Below, one piece after another: positions 26,001 through 33,245 of a DNA stretch of 37,654 nt (positions are counted from its first letter, which is position 1; each line of letters starts with the position of its first letter). Source of the stretch: Bacillota bacterium (GTDB taxonomy: Bacteria > Bacillota > Clostridia > Lachnospirales > Lachnospiraceae). A model generated the notes under the pieces. The model saw nothing but the letters and a program-made list of their open reading frames with translations, was not told where the DNA came from and searched no databases. A program made the position numbers and the translations under genes. The stretch spans positions 1 through 37,654 of the forward strand of contig JAEWPQ010000164.1 of the NCBI GenBank assembly GCA_023460575.1, given 5' to 3'.

Positions 26001-27446
26001 TGATTCAATAGAAACATTATAGATATCGCACTGTACTTCACATAATATCTGGGCCGTCTTATTTCTTATCCAGTCAATTGCAATATTTACATCTTCAGCT
26101 TTATTTTTATCAGCCTGGCATATAAGCGCTGCTTCCAAAAAGCTCCACATGCCTGTCTTTCCAATTGCATAATATAAGACACCCCTCATTTCTTTTCTGA
26201 TATCTTTTTCTTTAATCAGCTTCTTTAACTGATTTATGTTTTCTGTCAGACTTTCGTACACTTTAGTTACCTGCATATCGTCCCGCAGATATCTCATTAA
26301 TCTTGAATTTGTCAATGCCAATGTTACTCCCAGTTTCATTAACAACGGCTCTGAAGGACCTTCTCCGATTCTGAAAAACCTGGTATCACATAAAATCCGG
26401 GCAGCCAGGTTTCTCTCATCCAGTCCTCTGGCTCCCAGCAGCTGCACTGATTTATCTGCAGTTTCCCAGGCAAGCTCAGACGATAATACCTTACAGGCAA
26501 TTGCAAAATCTTCTGGTATCTCCTGATTGCTGTCTATTTTTTCAGCAATAAATGAATCCATCGCCTCTATACTTGTCACTGCTATATCAATCTCTCTCAA
26601 TTTAGCAATTGTTACCGGACTATCCAGTAACAATCCTGAACCAATGTTTCTCTTTGAAGCATAGCGATGCATAAACTGGCTGCATCGTTTCATGATTCCT
26701 GTGCAGACAGGACCTGTAAATAATCTTCCGAATAACAATCCGCTTTCTGCCACAATCATGCCTTTTCCCAGTTCACCAATCAGATATTCCTCACCTATTT
26801 CCACATCCTTAAAGACAATCGTTCGTAATCCAACTCCATTAATACTTAACATATCTAAAGAATCCTGAATCTCGATACCCGCCGTTGTTTTGGGAACTGC
26901 AAAACAGCTGATTCCTTTATAACCGGATTCTTCTTCATGGCGTCCGAAAACAAGATACATATCTGCAGTAGCTGCACCTGTGATCCAGCATTTCGTTCCG
27001 TTAATCTTCCATTTGCCTCTTTCTGAGGGTACAATATTTGTATTTATTTTTCTTGGATTTGAACCTGCGTCAGGTTCACTGAGAGCAAAACACCCCAAAC
27101 ATTTTCCGGAAGCAAACTGGGGTAAATAGAAATCACGGAATAGTGGTTTTGCGTATAATAAGATAGGATAACAGAATGTATGCTGAACAATAAGAAATGT
27201 AGCTATGTTAACATCAATAGCTGAAATTTGATCAATTATTTTCACGGTATCTGACATTGGTAATTCCAGACCACCATAAATTTGGGGGATTCTGATACCA
27301 AATAGTCCTCTTTCTCCTGCTGCATGCAAAAAATCATCCGGCATCTTCTTATCATGAAGCATTTCTCCTATATCAAAATTAGAACTGCAGTAATCCCGCA
27401 ACCACCTGATTATTCCGTTTACCACCTCATTGTTATTTTCATCCAT
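20091..27446 (-). CDS. Two-module NRPS with fused N-terminal acyl-CoA dehydrogenase domain
   Basis: 2451 aa, ordered ACAD-A-PCP-C-A-PCP-TE. ACAD (1-385): FALSEPDAGSN and WKINGTKCWITGA bind FAD/substrate, and Glu362 in IGEGPSE is at the place of the catalytic base. A helical extension runs to about 520. A1 (535-1035): FTSGSTGEPKG, YGPTE, YKTGD. PCP1: Ser1077 in GGNSL. C (1120-1560): HHIIADG with catalytic His1260. A2 (1585-2085): YTSGSTGTPK. PCP2: Ser2133 in GGDSL. TE (2175-2451): GWSMG with Ser2264, Asp2291 and His2428. There is no starter C domain, so module 1 loads an amino acid that the ACAD may desaturate; the TE releases a dipeptide. Pocket residues are D-I-W-Q-F-G-L-I-D-K (A1) and D-I-W-Y-I-G-A-C-S-K (A2). 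It is the first gene of the operon, with GAGGAGGT 7 nt before the ATG. Confidence 0.95.
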   Translation of the reverse strand: MDENNNEVVNGIIRWLRDYCSSNFDIGEMLHDKKMPDDFLHAAGERGLFGIRIPQIYGGLELPMSDTVKIIDQISAIDVNIATFLIVQHTFCYPILLYAKPLFRDFYLPQFASGKCLGCFALSEPDAGSNPRKINTNIVPSERGKWKINGTKCWITGAATADMYLVFGRHEEESGYKGISCFAVPKTTAGIEIQDSLDMLSINGVGLRTIVFKDVEIGEEYLIGELGKGMIVAESGLLFGRLFTGPVCTGIMKRCSQFMHRYASKRNIGSGLLLDSPVTIAKLREIDIAVTSIEAMDSFIAEKIDSNQEIPEDFAIACKVLSSELAWETADKSVQLLGARGLDERNLAARILCDTRFFRIGEGPSEPLLMKLGVTLALTNSRLMRYLRDDMQVTKVYESLTENINQLKKLIKEKDIRKEMRGVLYYAIGKTGMWSFLEAALICQADKNKAEDVNIAIDWIRNKTAQILCEVQCDIYNVSIESAHFDKYRKYFDDSIGTIEETMPHNRIYMDEYLKCSPVCPGSSFNDNNNNDNTIIDLFQKHVISHGETDAIIDPEHIISYKELNNKVNRMCFILKENGVMPGDVVAIAMDRSAVLIVSMLAVLKSGAAILMINVQDPKERSQLMFHKANVKFAITTEAVRHLVPEESIHILCADMNLVSGEIAAEEFPNMAEPSTIAYIGFTSGSTGEPKGVRVNHKAVCSQISARSESVKIKNCDRILHSVAPNFDIALWETLSPFVYGCSIVLSNEKIFCWEPRKIIDLITRFEVTHIQATPTQLGLLLDNLTPNTVHKLKCVFSGGEVLPDTIKEQFQNKLPGVELIHLYGPTEAVIDTCFCKPLSEKDYFMGEIGLPFSNKQVYILDEAGSAVPDNTPGELYIGGDIGQDYINDIALTEKSFLKTILPDESETVMYKTGDIVKRTPSGKIQFLYRMDEQIKINGVRIEAGEIETTLGRYPGMGQVKAVVRKVKNNKVLAAYYTSKNEEIINENDLRNYAAEYLPKAMIPSKFIQIKIFPVTSTGKINVNLLPDLTVPDINESMVINETEYPIADTIAGIWKELLDIRAINESADFFEMGGNSLMVIQLLTRIWEIYSVEIDVIDFYENPTIKGLCQRITDKQETAAIPYTKEVLAGTQKNYWYLYKMNEDSPAYNCPEAVRLKGKLNIEFLEWSLNQIINRHEALRTLFMEEEGEPFQVVVPEEKYELPVADLSMEDTNGQEEELIRLLETEASRPLKLDIAPLFAAKLFKLNDNEFVFFWNFHHIIADGWSSAQVFTRELNELYKARCENREPVLPEIEMQPIEYLRWRKKTYTSQRLEKQKDYRLEELKDAPSEVDMTLGGEPMLSQEDLRGHRAVFKIPDPIYDSLKAYSARYNISNYHVLVTAFASLAHILSGLDDICLGTVVAGRKNSRINHVIGNFANVVVLRCIFKEDSTVQLLVEQMKNKTLKALDNSDIPFEEVVSSLKPNRDKYKNPLFNIFFSLFNGKEEMLNLCGLENHKIPMDPANARFDLSMAMFEVHDRLEGYVEYKDSLYNKKTIERIIKYFNKMLTFIITSPDQCVDQAELADEEEKDLLCRIWNDTYAPFPRETCMHVMFEQQAERVPDKTAVCFNGNSLTYQELNARANKLARYLNRNGIQKGEFVGICARTSIEMMVGILGIVKAGAAYVPIDPVLPPKRVQFMLDETDSKIVVTQEEFSQSLLKDKNTICLDTQWEEVEKENGDNLNLSVSSDQIIYMIYTSGSTGTPKAVRTMHYNVAALLCNTNHMQPEESDRFLKINNFAFDISTWEIWTPLIYGATMVIMPDDIKLKPLEFAEFVDKNEITMAYLPTALFHAISIEVPAAFRKMRFLIVGGEALDPTRARAVLNNDPPQNFINALGPTEVTCSSAWYEVHDLPENALTVPIGRPVSNTQFYVLNSKMKVLPAGVTGELFIGGAGVSDGYHHRPDLTERNFIHNPFEHDEKFSRIYRSGDLVQYKEDGNLLSKGRKDHQIKIRGFRIEIGEIENAIREHVAVNTAAVAVKGNCQDDYRLIAYISLKSGYEETSADAVKKHLQSRLPYYMLPSVIQVLTSLPTNKNGKIDRKKLDEIDLSESNIRNAVRYPRNIEEIKLAGIWERVIGSKAPDMQCDFFQSGGDSLKAIRFLSLIEKEFSLQLPMESLFDHGTIEELAAIIRKKNKTVGSMALISFNGNKETADRPLFLVHPLSGSSICYNQFSMLVDNPVFGLQQLGNNQIKDNKINSIEELASYYLDSIHAVPNKEPYLLGGWSMGGLISFEMARQLENEGHIVDKIILFDSAAPGKYQAELDMGAILKRCLEEAMAQYGVKPELDFSQISPMDADGLYEIVLKDLKTSGALPGDIEVVELRELVDTCTKNIEMLNSYKGGIVNSDIVLLHPHDSIQSDAKMNKESGYFGWENFTNGKVELLEADGDHMSMIFEPDVQKVAQILQKYLKSN

Positions 27447-27453
27447 TGTTTCT

Positions 27454-27494
27454 ACCTCCTCATTTATATCAAAGCGGATAGTTTCAATCCGCTT
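27454..27494 (-). promoter_or_regulatory. NRPS ribosome binding site and leader hairpin
   Basis: The SD sequence GAGGAGGT (27461-27454) is the strongest in the window. About 10 nt upstream of it is an 8-bp perfect hairpin (AAGCGGAT at 27472-27479 with ATCCGCTT at 27487-27494, 7-nt loop). No T-run follows on the minus strand, so it is not a terminator. It may stabilise the mRNA 5' region or be a protein-binding site. Confidence 0.5.
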
Positions 27495-27783
27495 CGTTAC
27501 TTGATTCTTTTCCGTTGTTAGTATTAATTTTCAATTTATGTCGAAATTAAATTTATTTATTATAGATAATTTGTCAATTTATAGTATTAAATCAGTTATT
27601 TTTATTACTTTCACTATAGTACTACCTTTTATCAAATTATAAAACGTTTTTAAATCGCAATATTCGACTTTTATTATTTATATTTTATATAAAAAAACAA
27701 TTCAGAATCATAAAATAAAATAGAAAAACTATATCAATACTTGAACGAATTAAAGCATTAAACAACCCCATTTGCGGGTGTTT

Positions 27784-27809
27784 ATTATACAATAACTCCG
27801 TATTTACGG
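27784..27809 (-). promoter_or_regulatory. Candidate NRPS operon promoter with palindromic site
   Basis: The minus strand has a consensus -10 TATAAT (27789-27784). It has no recognisable -35; instead a perfect 12-bp palindrome CCGTATTTACGG (27798-27809) occupies the region between -10 and -35. This would give a leader of about 330 nt before the NRPS gene. The arrangement suggests an activator- or repressor-controlled promoter, but the A/T-rich context makes a chance -10 possible. Confidence 0.35.
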
Positions 27810-27962
27810 CTTATTATGGAATTATTAGCGATTCTTTCAAACGTTAACATGAGCATGTTACTTGGCTGGAATACTTGGTTTGAACAATAATTTTCAATCT
27901 TTTTTTGTTGTAAAAAATTTGCTATTCTAGTCGTATTTCTTTTCTTACCAAGCAAAAGAAGT

Positions 27963-27998
27963 AGCTGAAATTCTTTGTAAACACAAAGGATTTCAGCT
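27963..27998 (+). terminator. Terminator-like hairpin in the divergent region
   Basis: A 16-bp stem (27963-27978 and 27983-27998, one G-T wobble, AAAC loop) is followed on the plus strand by ATTTTATC. No recognised gene ends here on the plus strand, so it would terminate either a short unannotated transcript or a leader before the histidine kinase gene. On the minus strand it is followed by a C/T-mixed stretch and is less likely to terminate. Confidence 0.6.
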
Positions 27999-28072
27999 AT
28001 TTTATCATATCATTCAAACATTAAAACAACCTTTTATCATAAAATAATAATAGTATGGATCGGGGGTAAAGG

Positions 28073-29884
28073 GTGGGTATGATAAGCGGGAAACGGTTTA
28101 TGGATGTTTTTACCAGAGTGAAGGTGCTAAAGCAGCTGTACCTGTTCTTTTTTATTGCTATTTTTATTCCTGTAACAACGGTGGGAGGCTACCTGATTTA
28201 TCATACCCGGAACCAGTTGTTTGATCATTATTCCAAACAGACTTATTCAGATAATCTCCGGGTAAAATCCCTGATTCTTGATCTGACAGGCAATATCTAT
28301 AACAAATCCCAGACTCTGGTCTCAGATCCGGATCTGATTGCACTTTTAAATACCACATACCCATCCCAAAACGCCAGCAAAACAGCCATAAGTGCTTATC
28401 ATGGACTGGAAACACTTCTTTCCGGTGATGCCTCTCTCCGCGACATCGCCGTATATACCTGGAATCCCACCATAGCAGACAGCCCGCGCATCCATCCCAT
28501 AACAAACAGTATCCAGGCTCTGCCCTGGTTTAAACATGCTTCCTCCTCCGTGACTCCTTTCTGGACAGAGGAGCTGGAGAAAAGTGAGCGATACGGCACT
28601 GAAACACAAAATCTCTGCCTGTATACCCGTATCTTTCTGCCCCAGATTCACAGTTATGCCATATTAAAACTTACAGTCAGCAGCAATCACATCCGCAATC
28701 GGATTGAAAACAGCTCCATGTATACTGTCATATGGCTCAATGACGACGGCATATTTTATACCAGTGACAAGCAGATGAAAACTCCCGGTTTAGAAAGGTA
28801 CGGCAATGATGCCGGAGAAACCGGCACCTATACAGGAAAAATAGAGTTAGAAAATGAAAAGGTCATCGGCAGCATTTCGTCACTCTCTGCTGTCTGCTGC
28901 GAAGACAATTTTTACATTGCCTCCTTAAGCTATGATGGCTATCCATATCTCAATCGGATTACCGGTATTTATATTGCAATCCTGATAATGGTGCTGATTA
29001 TAACCAGCGTGTTTATCTGTACTTTCTCTCATTATTTCAGTTTCCGCATCAACACACTGCGGGAAAGCATGCACATGGCCAGTCAGGGAAACTATGAGAT
29101 TGCAGACAATTTTCGGGGCGAAGATGAAATCTCTGAAGTATTCTCTGATTTAAAACTGATGATCCATGAGATTCTGGAAAAGGAAACTTCCGTTTATCAG
29201 GCACAGCTTAAAACCCGGGACTTAATCAATAAACAACAGCAAATGGAATTTAAAATGCTCTCAAGCCAGATCAATCCGCACTTCCTCTACAATACACTGG
29301 AAACCATACGCATGCGTTCACTGAAGGCTGGAAACCTGGAGGTAGCAAATGCAATCAAGCTCTTAGGCAAATCCATGCGCTATGTACTGGAAAACACCAC
29401 CACTGCCGTCACATCACTTGCCAGGGAGCTGGATTATATTGAGACTTACTTAAGCATTCAGAAATTGAGATTCCACGACCGCGTCAATTATTACCTGAAA
29501 ATATGCCCGGGGTTAAATCTCCATGACTACCAGATTATGCCTCTGCTATTACAGCCCATTGTTGAAAATGCACTTCTCCACGGACTGGAGGATGTAGAGC
29601 AGAATGGAAAAATAATCCTGAAGATCCGCCTGGTAAACGAAGAACTGCGCATTCAGATATTTGACAATGGCTGCGGCATGACACCAAAGGAACTGGAGCT
29701 GATGAACCATCGGATCTGCCAACATCCCAGCGACTCCTCCCGCAGTATCGGTCTTTATAATATCCAGCAGAGAATTAAACTGTGCTATGGAATGGGGTAC
29801 GGTCTTGGAATTAAATCAAAAAAATCAATGGGAACCATAGTAAATGTGGTGATTCCGGCACAAAAATATACAGGAGGGACTTAA
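28073..29884 (+). CDS. YesM-family sensor histidine kinase
   Basis: The product is 603 aa from GTG at 28073, or 601 from ATG at 28079; both are served by the same G-rich SD region, so the start is not settled. Transmembrane segments lie at about 21-44 and 297-320, with an extracellular sensor domain between them (about 250 residues) and a HAMP linker after the second. The His_kinase domain has INPHFLYNTLE with phospho-acceptor His403 (first numbering). The HATPase has LQPIVENALLHGLED and FDNGCGM. Such kinases sense extracellular carbohydrates or related signals and phosphorylate a YesN-type partner, encoded 3 nt downstream. The convergent LplABC operon is a likely target. Confidence 0.92.
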   Translation: MGMISGKRFMDVFTRVKVLKQLYLFFFIAIFIPVTTVGGYLIYHTRNQLFDHYSKQTYSDNLRVKSLILDLTGNIYNKSQTLVSDPDLIALLNTTYPSQNASKTAISAYHGLETLLSGDASLRDIAVYTWNPTIADSPRIHPITNSIQALPWFKHASSSVTPFWTEELEKSERYGTETQNLCLYTRIFLPQIHSYAILKLTVSSNHIRNRIENSSMYTVIWLNDDGIFYTSDKQMKTPGLERYGNDAGETGTYTGKIELENEKVIGSISSLSAVCCEDNFYIASLSYDGYPYLNRITGIYIAILIMVLIITSVFICTFSHYFSFRINTLRESMHMASQGNYEIADNFRGEDEISEVFSDLKLMIHEILEKETSVYQAQLKTRDLINKQQQMEFKMLSSQINPHFLYNTLETIRMRSLKAGNLEVANAIKLLGKSMRYVLENTTTAVTSLARELDYIETYLSIQKLRFHDRVNYYLKICPGLNLHDYQIMPLLLQPIVENALLHGLEDVEQNGKIILKIRLVNEELRIQIFDNGCGMTPKELELMNHRICQHPSDSSRSIGLYNIQQRIKLCYGMGYGLGIKSKKSMGTIVNVVIPAQKYTGGT

Positions 29885-29887
29885 AAC

Positions 29888-31450
29888 ATGAAGATTTTAA
29901 TCGCTGATGATGAAATAGATGTAAGAGAAGGCATCCGCTGTCTGTTAAACTGGTCTTCACTTGGCTTTACCATCTGCGGAGAAGGGAAAAACGGCCAGGA
30001 TACCCTGGATCAGATCCGCAGACTGCATCCTGACGTTGTTCTGATGGACATCCGCATGCCTCGTTTAAGCGGTCTGGAAGTAGTAAGACTTGCAAAAGAG
30101 GAGGGCTTTTCCGGTAAATTTATCATTGTCAGCGGATTTTCAGACTTCTCTTTTGCAAAGGAAGCCATGCACTTTGGGGTTACCAGCTATCTCACAAAAC
30201 CCATTGACGAACAGGAACTGGAAAAGGCATTGCTGGACGCCAGACAGCTTCTCACAGAAGAACAGGGAAAACAAAAAAAGCTGATACAGTACCGAAATCG
30301 GGCGAGAGAATCTATTTTATATGACATTCTTAATAACCAGGCCTCTTACCCATTGCCTGACTGCCATGATCTGCAGTTAGCGGCTGAGGTTTATCAGGTT
30401 GTACTCTATACCAGCTATAATCAGGAATCCATTCAGACTACCTGGGATTTTGCAGGAATCCTCCGGCTGGCTAACCACAATCACAATTCCCTGGACTATA
30501 TCCGGATCGGAAACCACAACGTCATCATTTTAAAAGGTGATTTTGCTTTAAAACGCTTTGAAGAGCTTGCAGACCACTACATCAGCCAGCCACAAAAAGG
30601 TTCACCTCTGGACGGTTTATTTCTTACTTACGGGCGTCCCGTCTGTTCTATTGAACAAATTCATATATCTTACGATGATGCGAAACGGCTTATGAAACGA
30701 CGCTTCTTTTGCAGCTTCAACCAGCATGTACTGTGTTATAAAGATATGCCGGATGAAATTCAGCCTGAAAGAACGGGTTTTGTCATGGAGAATACATATT
30801 CGAAGCAGCTGTCGGACTATATTCAGTCTGGAAACCGTCAAATAATGTTAGATGTTCTGGAAAAGCTGGGCCAGGCTCTCTACTGTTCCAGTCTGGAAAT
30901 ATCAAGCATCAGACATTACCTGGCGGATATCATGATCCAGGTAAAATCCGGTATTATTTATGCTTATGGCAATCTGGGAACACTGTTTCCCAGTAATGCG
31001 GCTATCATTTATACAATTGAGGACAAATATTATCTCTACGAAATTCTGGATTTCTTCACTCTGCAGTTTGAGATGTGTATGAATGCCATTGGCTCTCCTG
31101 CCCGGGACAGTGTACTTAATAATATCCTTCAGTATATCCACCACAATTATCAGGAGGATTTAAAGCTGGGTACTATTGCAGAGCTGTTTGGTTATAACAG
31201 CTCCTATCTTGGAAAAATTTTTACCAAGGCAACAGGAAGGAATTTTAATGCCTGCCTGGACGAAATACGGATTGAAAATTCCAAACGGCTCCTGTTGGAT
31301 GATAATTATAAAGTCTACGAAATCGCACAGTTGGTGGGATATGCAAATGTGGACTACTTCCATAAAAAGTTCAGGAAATATACCGGTATCAGCCCGGCAG
31401 AATACCGGAGAACCCACGCCGGAGCAGACATGAAAATGTCCGCTCCGTAA
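29888..31450 (+). CDS. YesN-family response regulator with AraC-type DNA-binding domain
   Basis: A 520-aa regulator. The receiver domain (1-120) has DD at 7-8, phospho-acceptor Asp54 (VVLMDIRMP) and Lys in YLTKPI. A middle region of about 280 residues has no clear motif but is usual for YesN proteins. The two helix-turn-helix motifs of AraC type occupy about 410-512 (GYNSSYLGKIFTKATG, GYANVDYFHKKFRKYTG, SPAEYR). It is co-transcribed with the kinase gene, whose end carries its SD (AGGAGGG). It ends 27 bp from the convergent binding-protein gene, with no obvious terminator between. Confidence 0.93.
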   Translation: MKILIADDEIDVREGIRCLLNWSSLGFTICGEGKNGQDTLDQIRRLHPDVVLMDIRMPRLSGLEVVRLAKEEGFSGKFIIVSGFSDFSFAKEAMHFGVTSYLTKPIDEQELEKALLDARQLLTEEQGKQKKLIQYRNRARESILYDILNNQASYPLPDCHDLQLAAEVYQVVLYTSYNQESIQTTWDFAGILRLANHNHNSLDYIRIGNHNVIILKGDFALKRFEELADHYISQPQKGSPLDGLFLTYGRPVCSIEQIHISYDDAKRLMKRRFFCSFNQHVLCYKDMPDEIQPERTGFVMENTYSKQLSDYIQSGNRQIMLDVLEKLGQALYCSSLEISSIRHYLADIMIQVKSGIIYAYGNLGTLFPSNAAIIYTIEDKYYLYEILDFFTLQFEMCMNAIGSPARDSVLNNILQYIHHNYQEDLKLGTIAELFGYNSSYLGKIFTKATGRNFNACLDEIRIENSKRLLLDDNYKVYEIAQLVGYANVDYFHKKFRKYTGISPAEYRRTHAGADMKMSAP

Positions 31451-31477
31451 GCCACACTCCTCTTTACTATTATATTA

Positions 31478-33232
31478 TTAGCGGCGGCGGGTATATTCAT
31501 CCATCGCCGTTTTTCTCGTTGCAGCCCGGTCTTTTGCATTCTTTAAATCTACATCCAGCACCCGGTCATAGCCCAGACCGCGCACGGTATCCTGCATATG
31601 CTGCAAAGCTGAATCAAACCCGGCTTCATCCGCCGCAAAAACCATTTTCCAGGAATCATCCACGATTACTGCCTTGCACTGTCCCCGCAAAGTTGTAATA
31701 TCAGAGCTTTCCTTAGGCTGAATATAGGAAGTACCTGGTGCTACCGAAAGAGCTCCCTTCTTTTCCAGTAATTCGATGGTTGTTTTCGCCCCTTGTGCAT
31801 ACTTCTGCCAGTCAGTATCCACCAGTGTGTGATTCATCTCAAGAACAGAGCTCCACATTGTGGTTAAATAAGGTTCATTTGTCTGAGGATCAATATCCAC
31901 CACTGCTAACGGCTTGTAATTTAAGGCGCTCACACCGTCCTTCCAGCTGCCGCCGCCCCACTCCTCCGGTACCGGCACATCATTGTTAGGAAGAGCCTTC
32001 CAGCCATAATCCGTATAAACTGCCTTTTTGTCTTTCATATCCCATGTCAGTCCCTTTGGACCGGCTGCACCATTGGCCTGGCTTACCAGTTCCATTCCTT
32101 CCGGAGAATACAGCCAGTCGATAAAATCCGCAAGACGCTCCGGTTCTTTTGCCTGACTGCCAATGGCAATAACGGCTTTCCCGTTCCCCATGGAATAGCA
32201 GCCATCTGTATAGGGGGCCATATCTTCTATGAAAGCAGGCATAATGCCTTTTCCTTCTTCTTTGCGTTCGCGTGTATTGTAGTAACTCTGTCCCTGCCAG
32301 GACCATAAGGATGTGAGCACCTGCCCGTCACGATACTTATCCGATAAAATATCATAGTTCTGTGTCGTGGATTCCGGATCTATCAGCCCTTCCTGATTGG
32401 CGTCAAAGAGGAAATGCAGAGCTTTCACATAATAACTGTCAGAATCAATGATATTCTGAAAATCGCTTCCATCGTATTTTTCCATTACAAAGCCAATTTC
32501 CTGATAACCATATAAGGATGCATAATTCTTGGCAATCATCATCATGTTATCATCCCAGTCCTTAAACAGAGAAAGAGCATAGGTTTTTTTACCGGAATCA
32601 CTGGTCGGAATCTGCTCCTGCAGCTGTTTCATCACAGGTATCATATCCTCCAGAGTTTTCATTTCGGGATAACCGATTGCCTTGTATCCGTCCCAGCGGA
32701 GATAGGGTGCTACCAGAGGCTCAATTCCTTCTGCAGATACCTTGGGGGACTGGCTTGAAATTTCACTGGGAATGGCATAAACGCCCGCCTTTTCCAATCC
32801 TTTATTCATATTTAAAATGGCATCTTCATAATTATTATATACATTTTTTTCCTTTAAAAGCGGAGCCATATCCATTAAAAGCCCGGCTTTTACCATATTT
32901 TCAAAACGCCCGTTCTCGGTTTTTGTAATAATCAGATCACCTAAATTGCCGGCAGCGGAACGGGTCTGGAACAGTGTATCTCCGCCCCCTGCCACATTGG
33001 GAGCAATGATATTTAACTCCATATTGAATTTATCTTTTACAATCTTTGCAAACCATCCGCTCTGGATTCCCTGATAATTGGCAAGGGTATCAAACACATC
33101 CACAGTGATGAATTTATCATAGCTGCTGTTGCCTGTCATGTTTCCTGAAGCTGCCTCTTTTCCACATCCGGACAAAATGGCGGTGGCTGAAATTGCCGCA
33201 CACAGGATTACACTGATCTGTTTCATTCTCAT
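31478..33232 (-). CDS. Sugar-binding lipoprotein, LplA-like
   Basis: The 584-aa product has a lipoprotein signal ending in ILSGC (Cys23). The large size and position with LplB/LplC-like permeases place it in the LplA/family 1 group of big solute-binding proteins that take up oligosaccharides. Examples of typical segments are ERLADFIDWLYSPEGMELV and GWKALPNNDVPVPEEWG. It is last in its operon (permease, permease, binding protein), 13 bp after the LplC-like gene, with AGGAGGAG before the ATG. The ligand is unknown; YesM/YesN systems on both sides suggest plant polysaccharide fragments. Confidence 0.88.
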   Translation of the reverse strand: MRMKQISVILCAAISATAILSGCGKEAASGNMTGNSSYDKFITVDVFDTLANYQGIQSGWFAKIVKDKFNMELNIIAPNVAGGGDTLFQTRSAAGNLGDLIITKTENGRFENMVKAGLLMDMAPLLKEKNVYNNYEDAILNMNKGLEKAGVYAIPSEISSQSPKVSAEGIEPLVAPYLRWDGYKAIGYPEMKTLEDMIPVMKQLQEQIPTSDSGKKTYALSLFKDWDDNMMMIAKNYASLYGYQEIGFVMEKYDGSDFQNIIDSDSYYVKALHFLFDANQEGLIDPESTTQNYDILSDKYRDGQVLTSLWSWQGQSYYNTRERKEEGKGIMPAFIEDMAPYTDGCYSMGNGKAVIAIGSQAKEPERLADFIDWLYSPEGMELVSQANGAAGPKGLTWDMKDKKAVYTDYGWKALPNNDVPVPEEWGGGSWKDGVSALNYKPLAVVDIDPQTNEPYLTTMWSSVLEMNHTLVDTDWQKYAQGAKTTIELLEKKGALSVAPGTSYIQPKESSDITTLRGQCKAVIVDDSWKMVFAADEAGFDSALQHMQDTVRGLGYDRVLDVDLKNAKDRAATRKTAMDEYTRRR

Positions 33233-33245
33233 ATTTTCTCTCCTC

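Larger units (their letters stand above)
27447..28072. other. 626-bp AT-rich divergent intergenic region
   Basis: This separates the NRPS operon (minus) from the YesM/YesN operon (plus). It is very A/T-rich (27500-27760 especially). No tRNA, known riboswitch or convincing long ORF was found. Recognisable items are the NRPS leader hairpin (27472-27494), a TTGACA (27577-27572) and a TATAAT (27564-27559) on the minus strand that are only 7 nt apart and so not a normal promoter, a second minus TATAAT (27789-27784), the palindrome CCGTATTTACGG (27798-27809), a possible 24-codon plus-strand ORF (27816-27890) and a terminator-like hairpin (27963-27998). Confidence 0.7.

Noticed and set aside
27559..27577. 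TTGACA and TATAAT on the minus strand upstream of the NRPS gene as its promoter
   Set aside because: The two boxes are only 7 nt apart, too close for a sigma-A promoter; either may be chance in this A/T-rich stretch.
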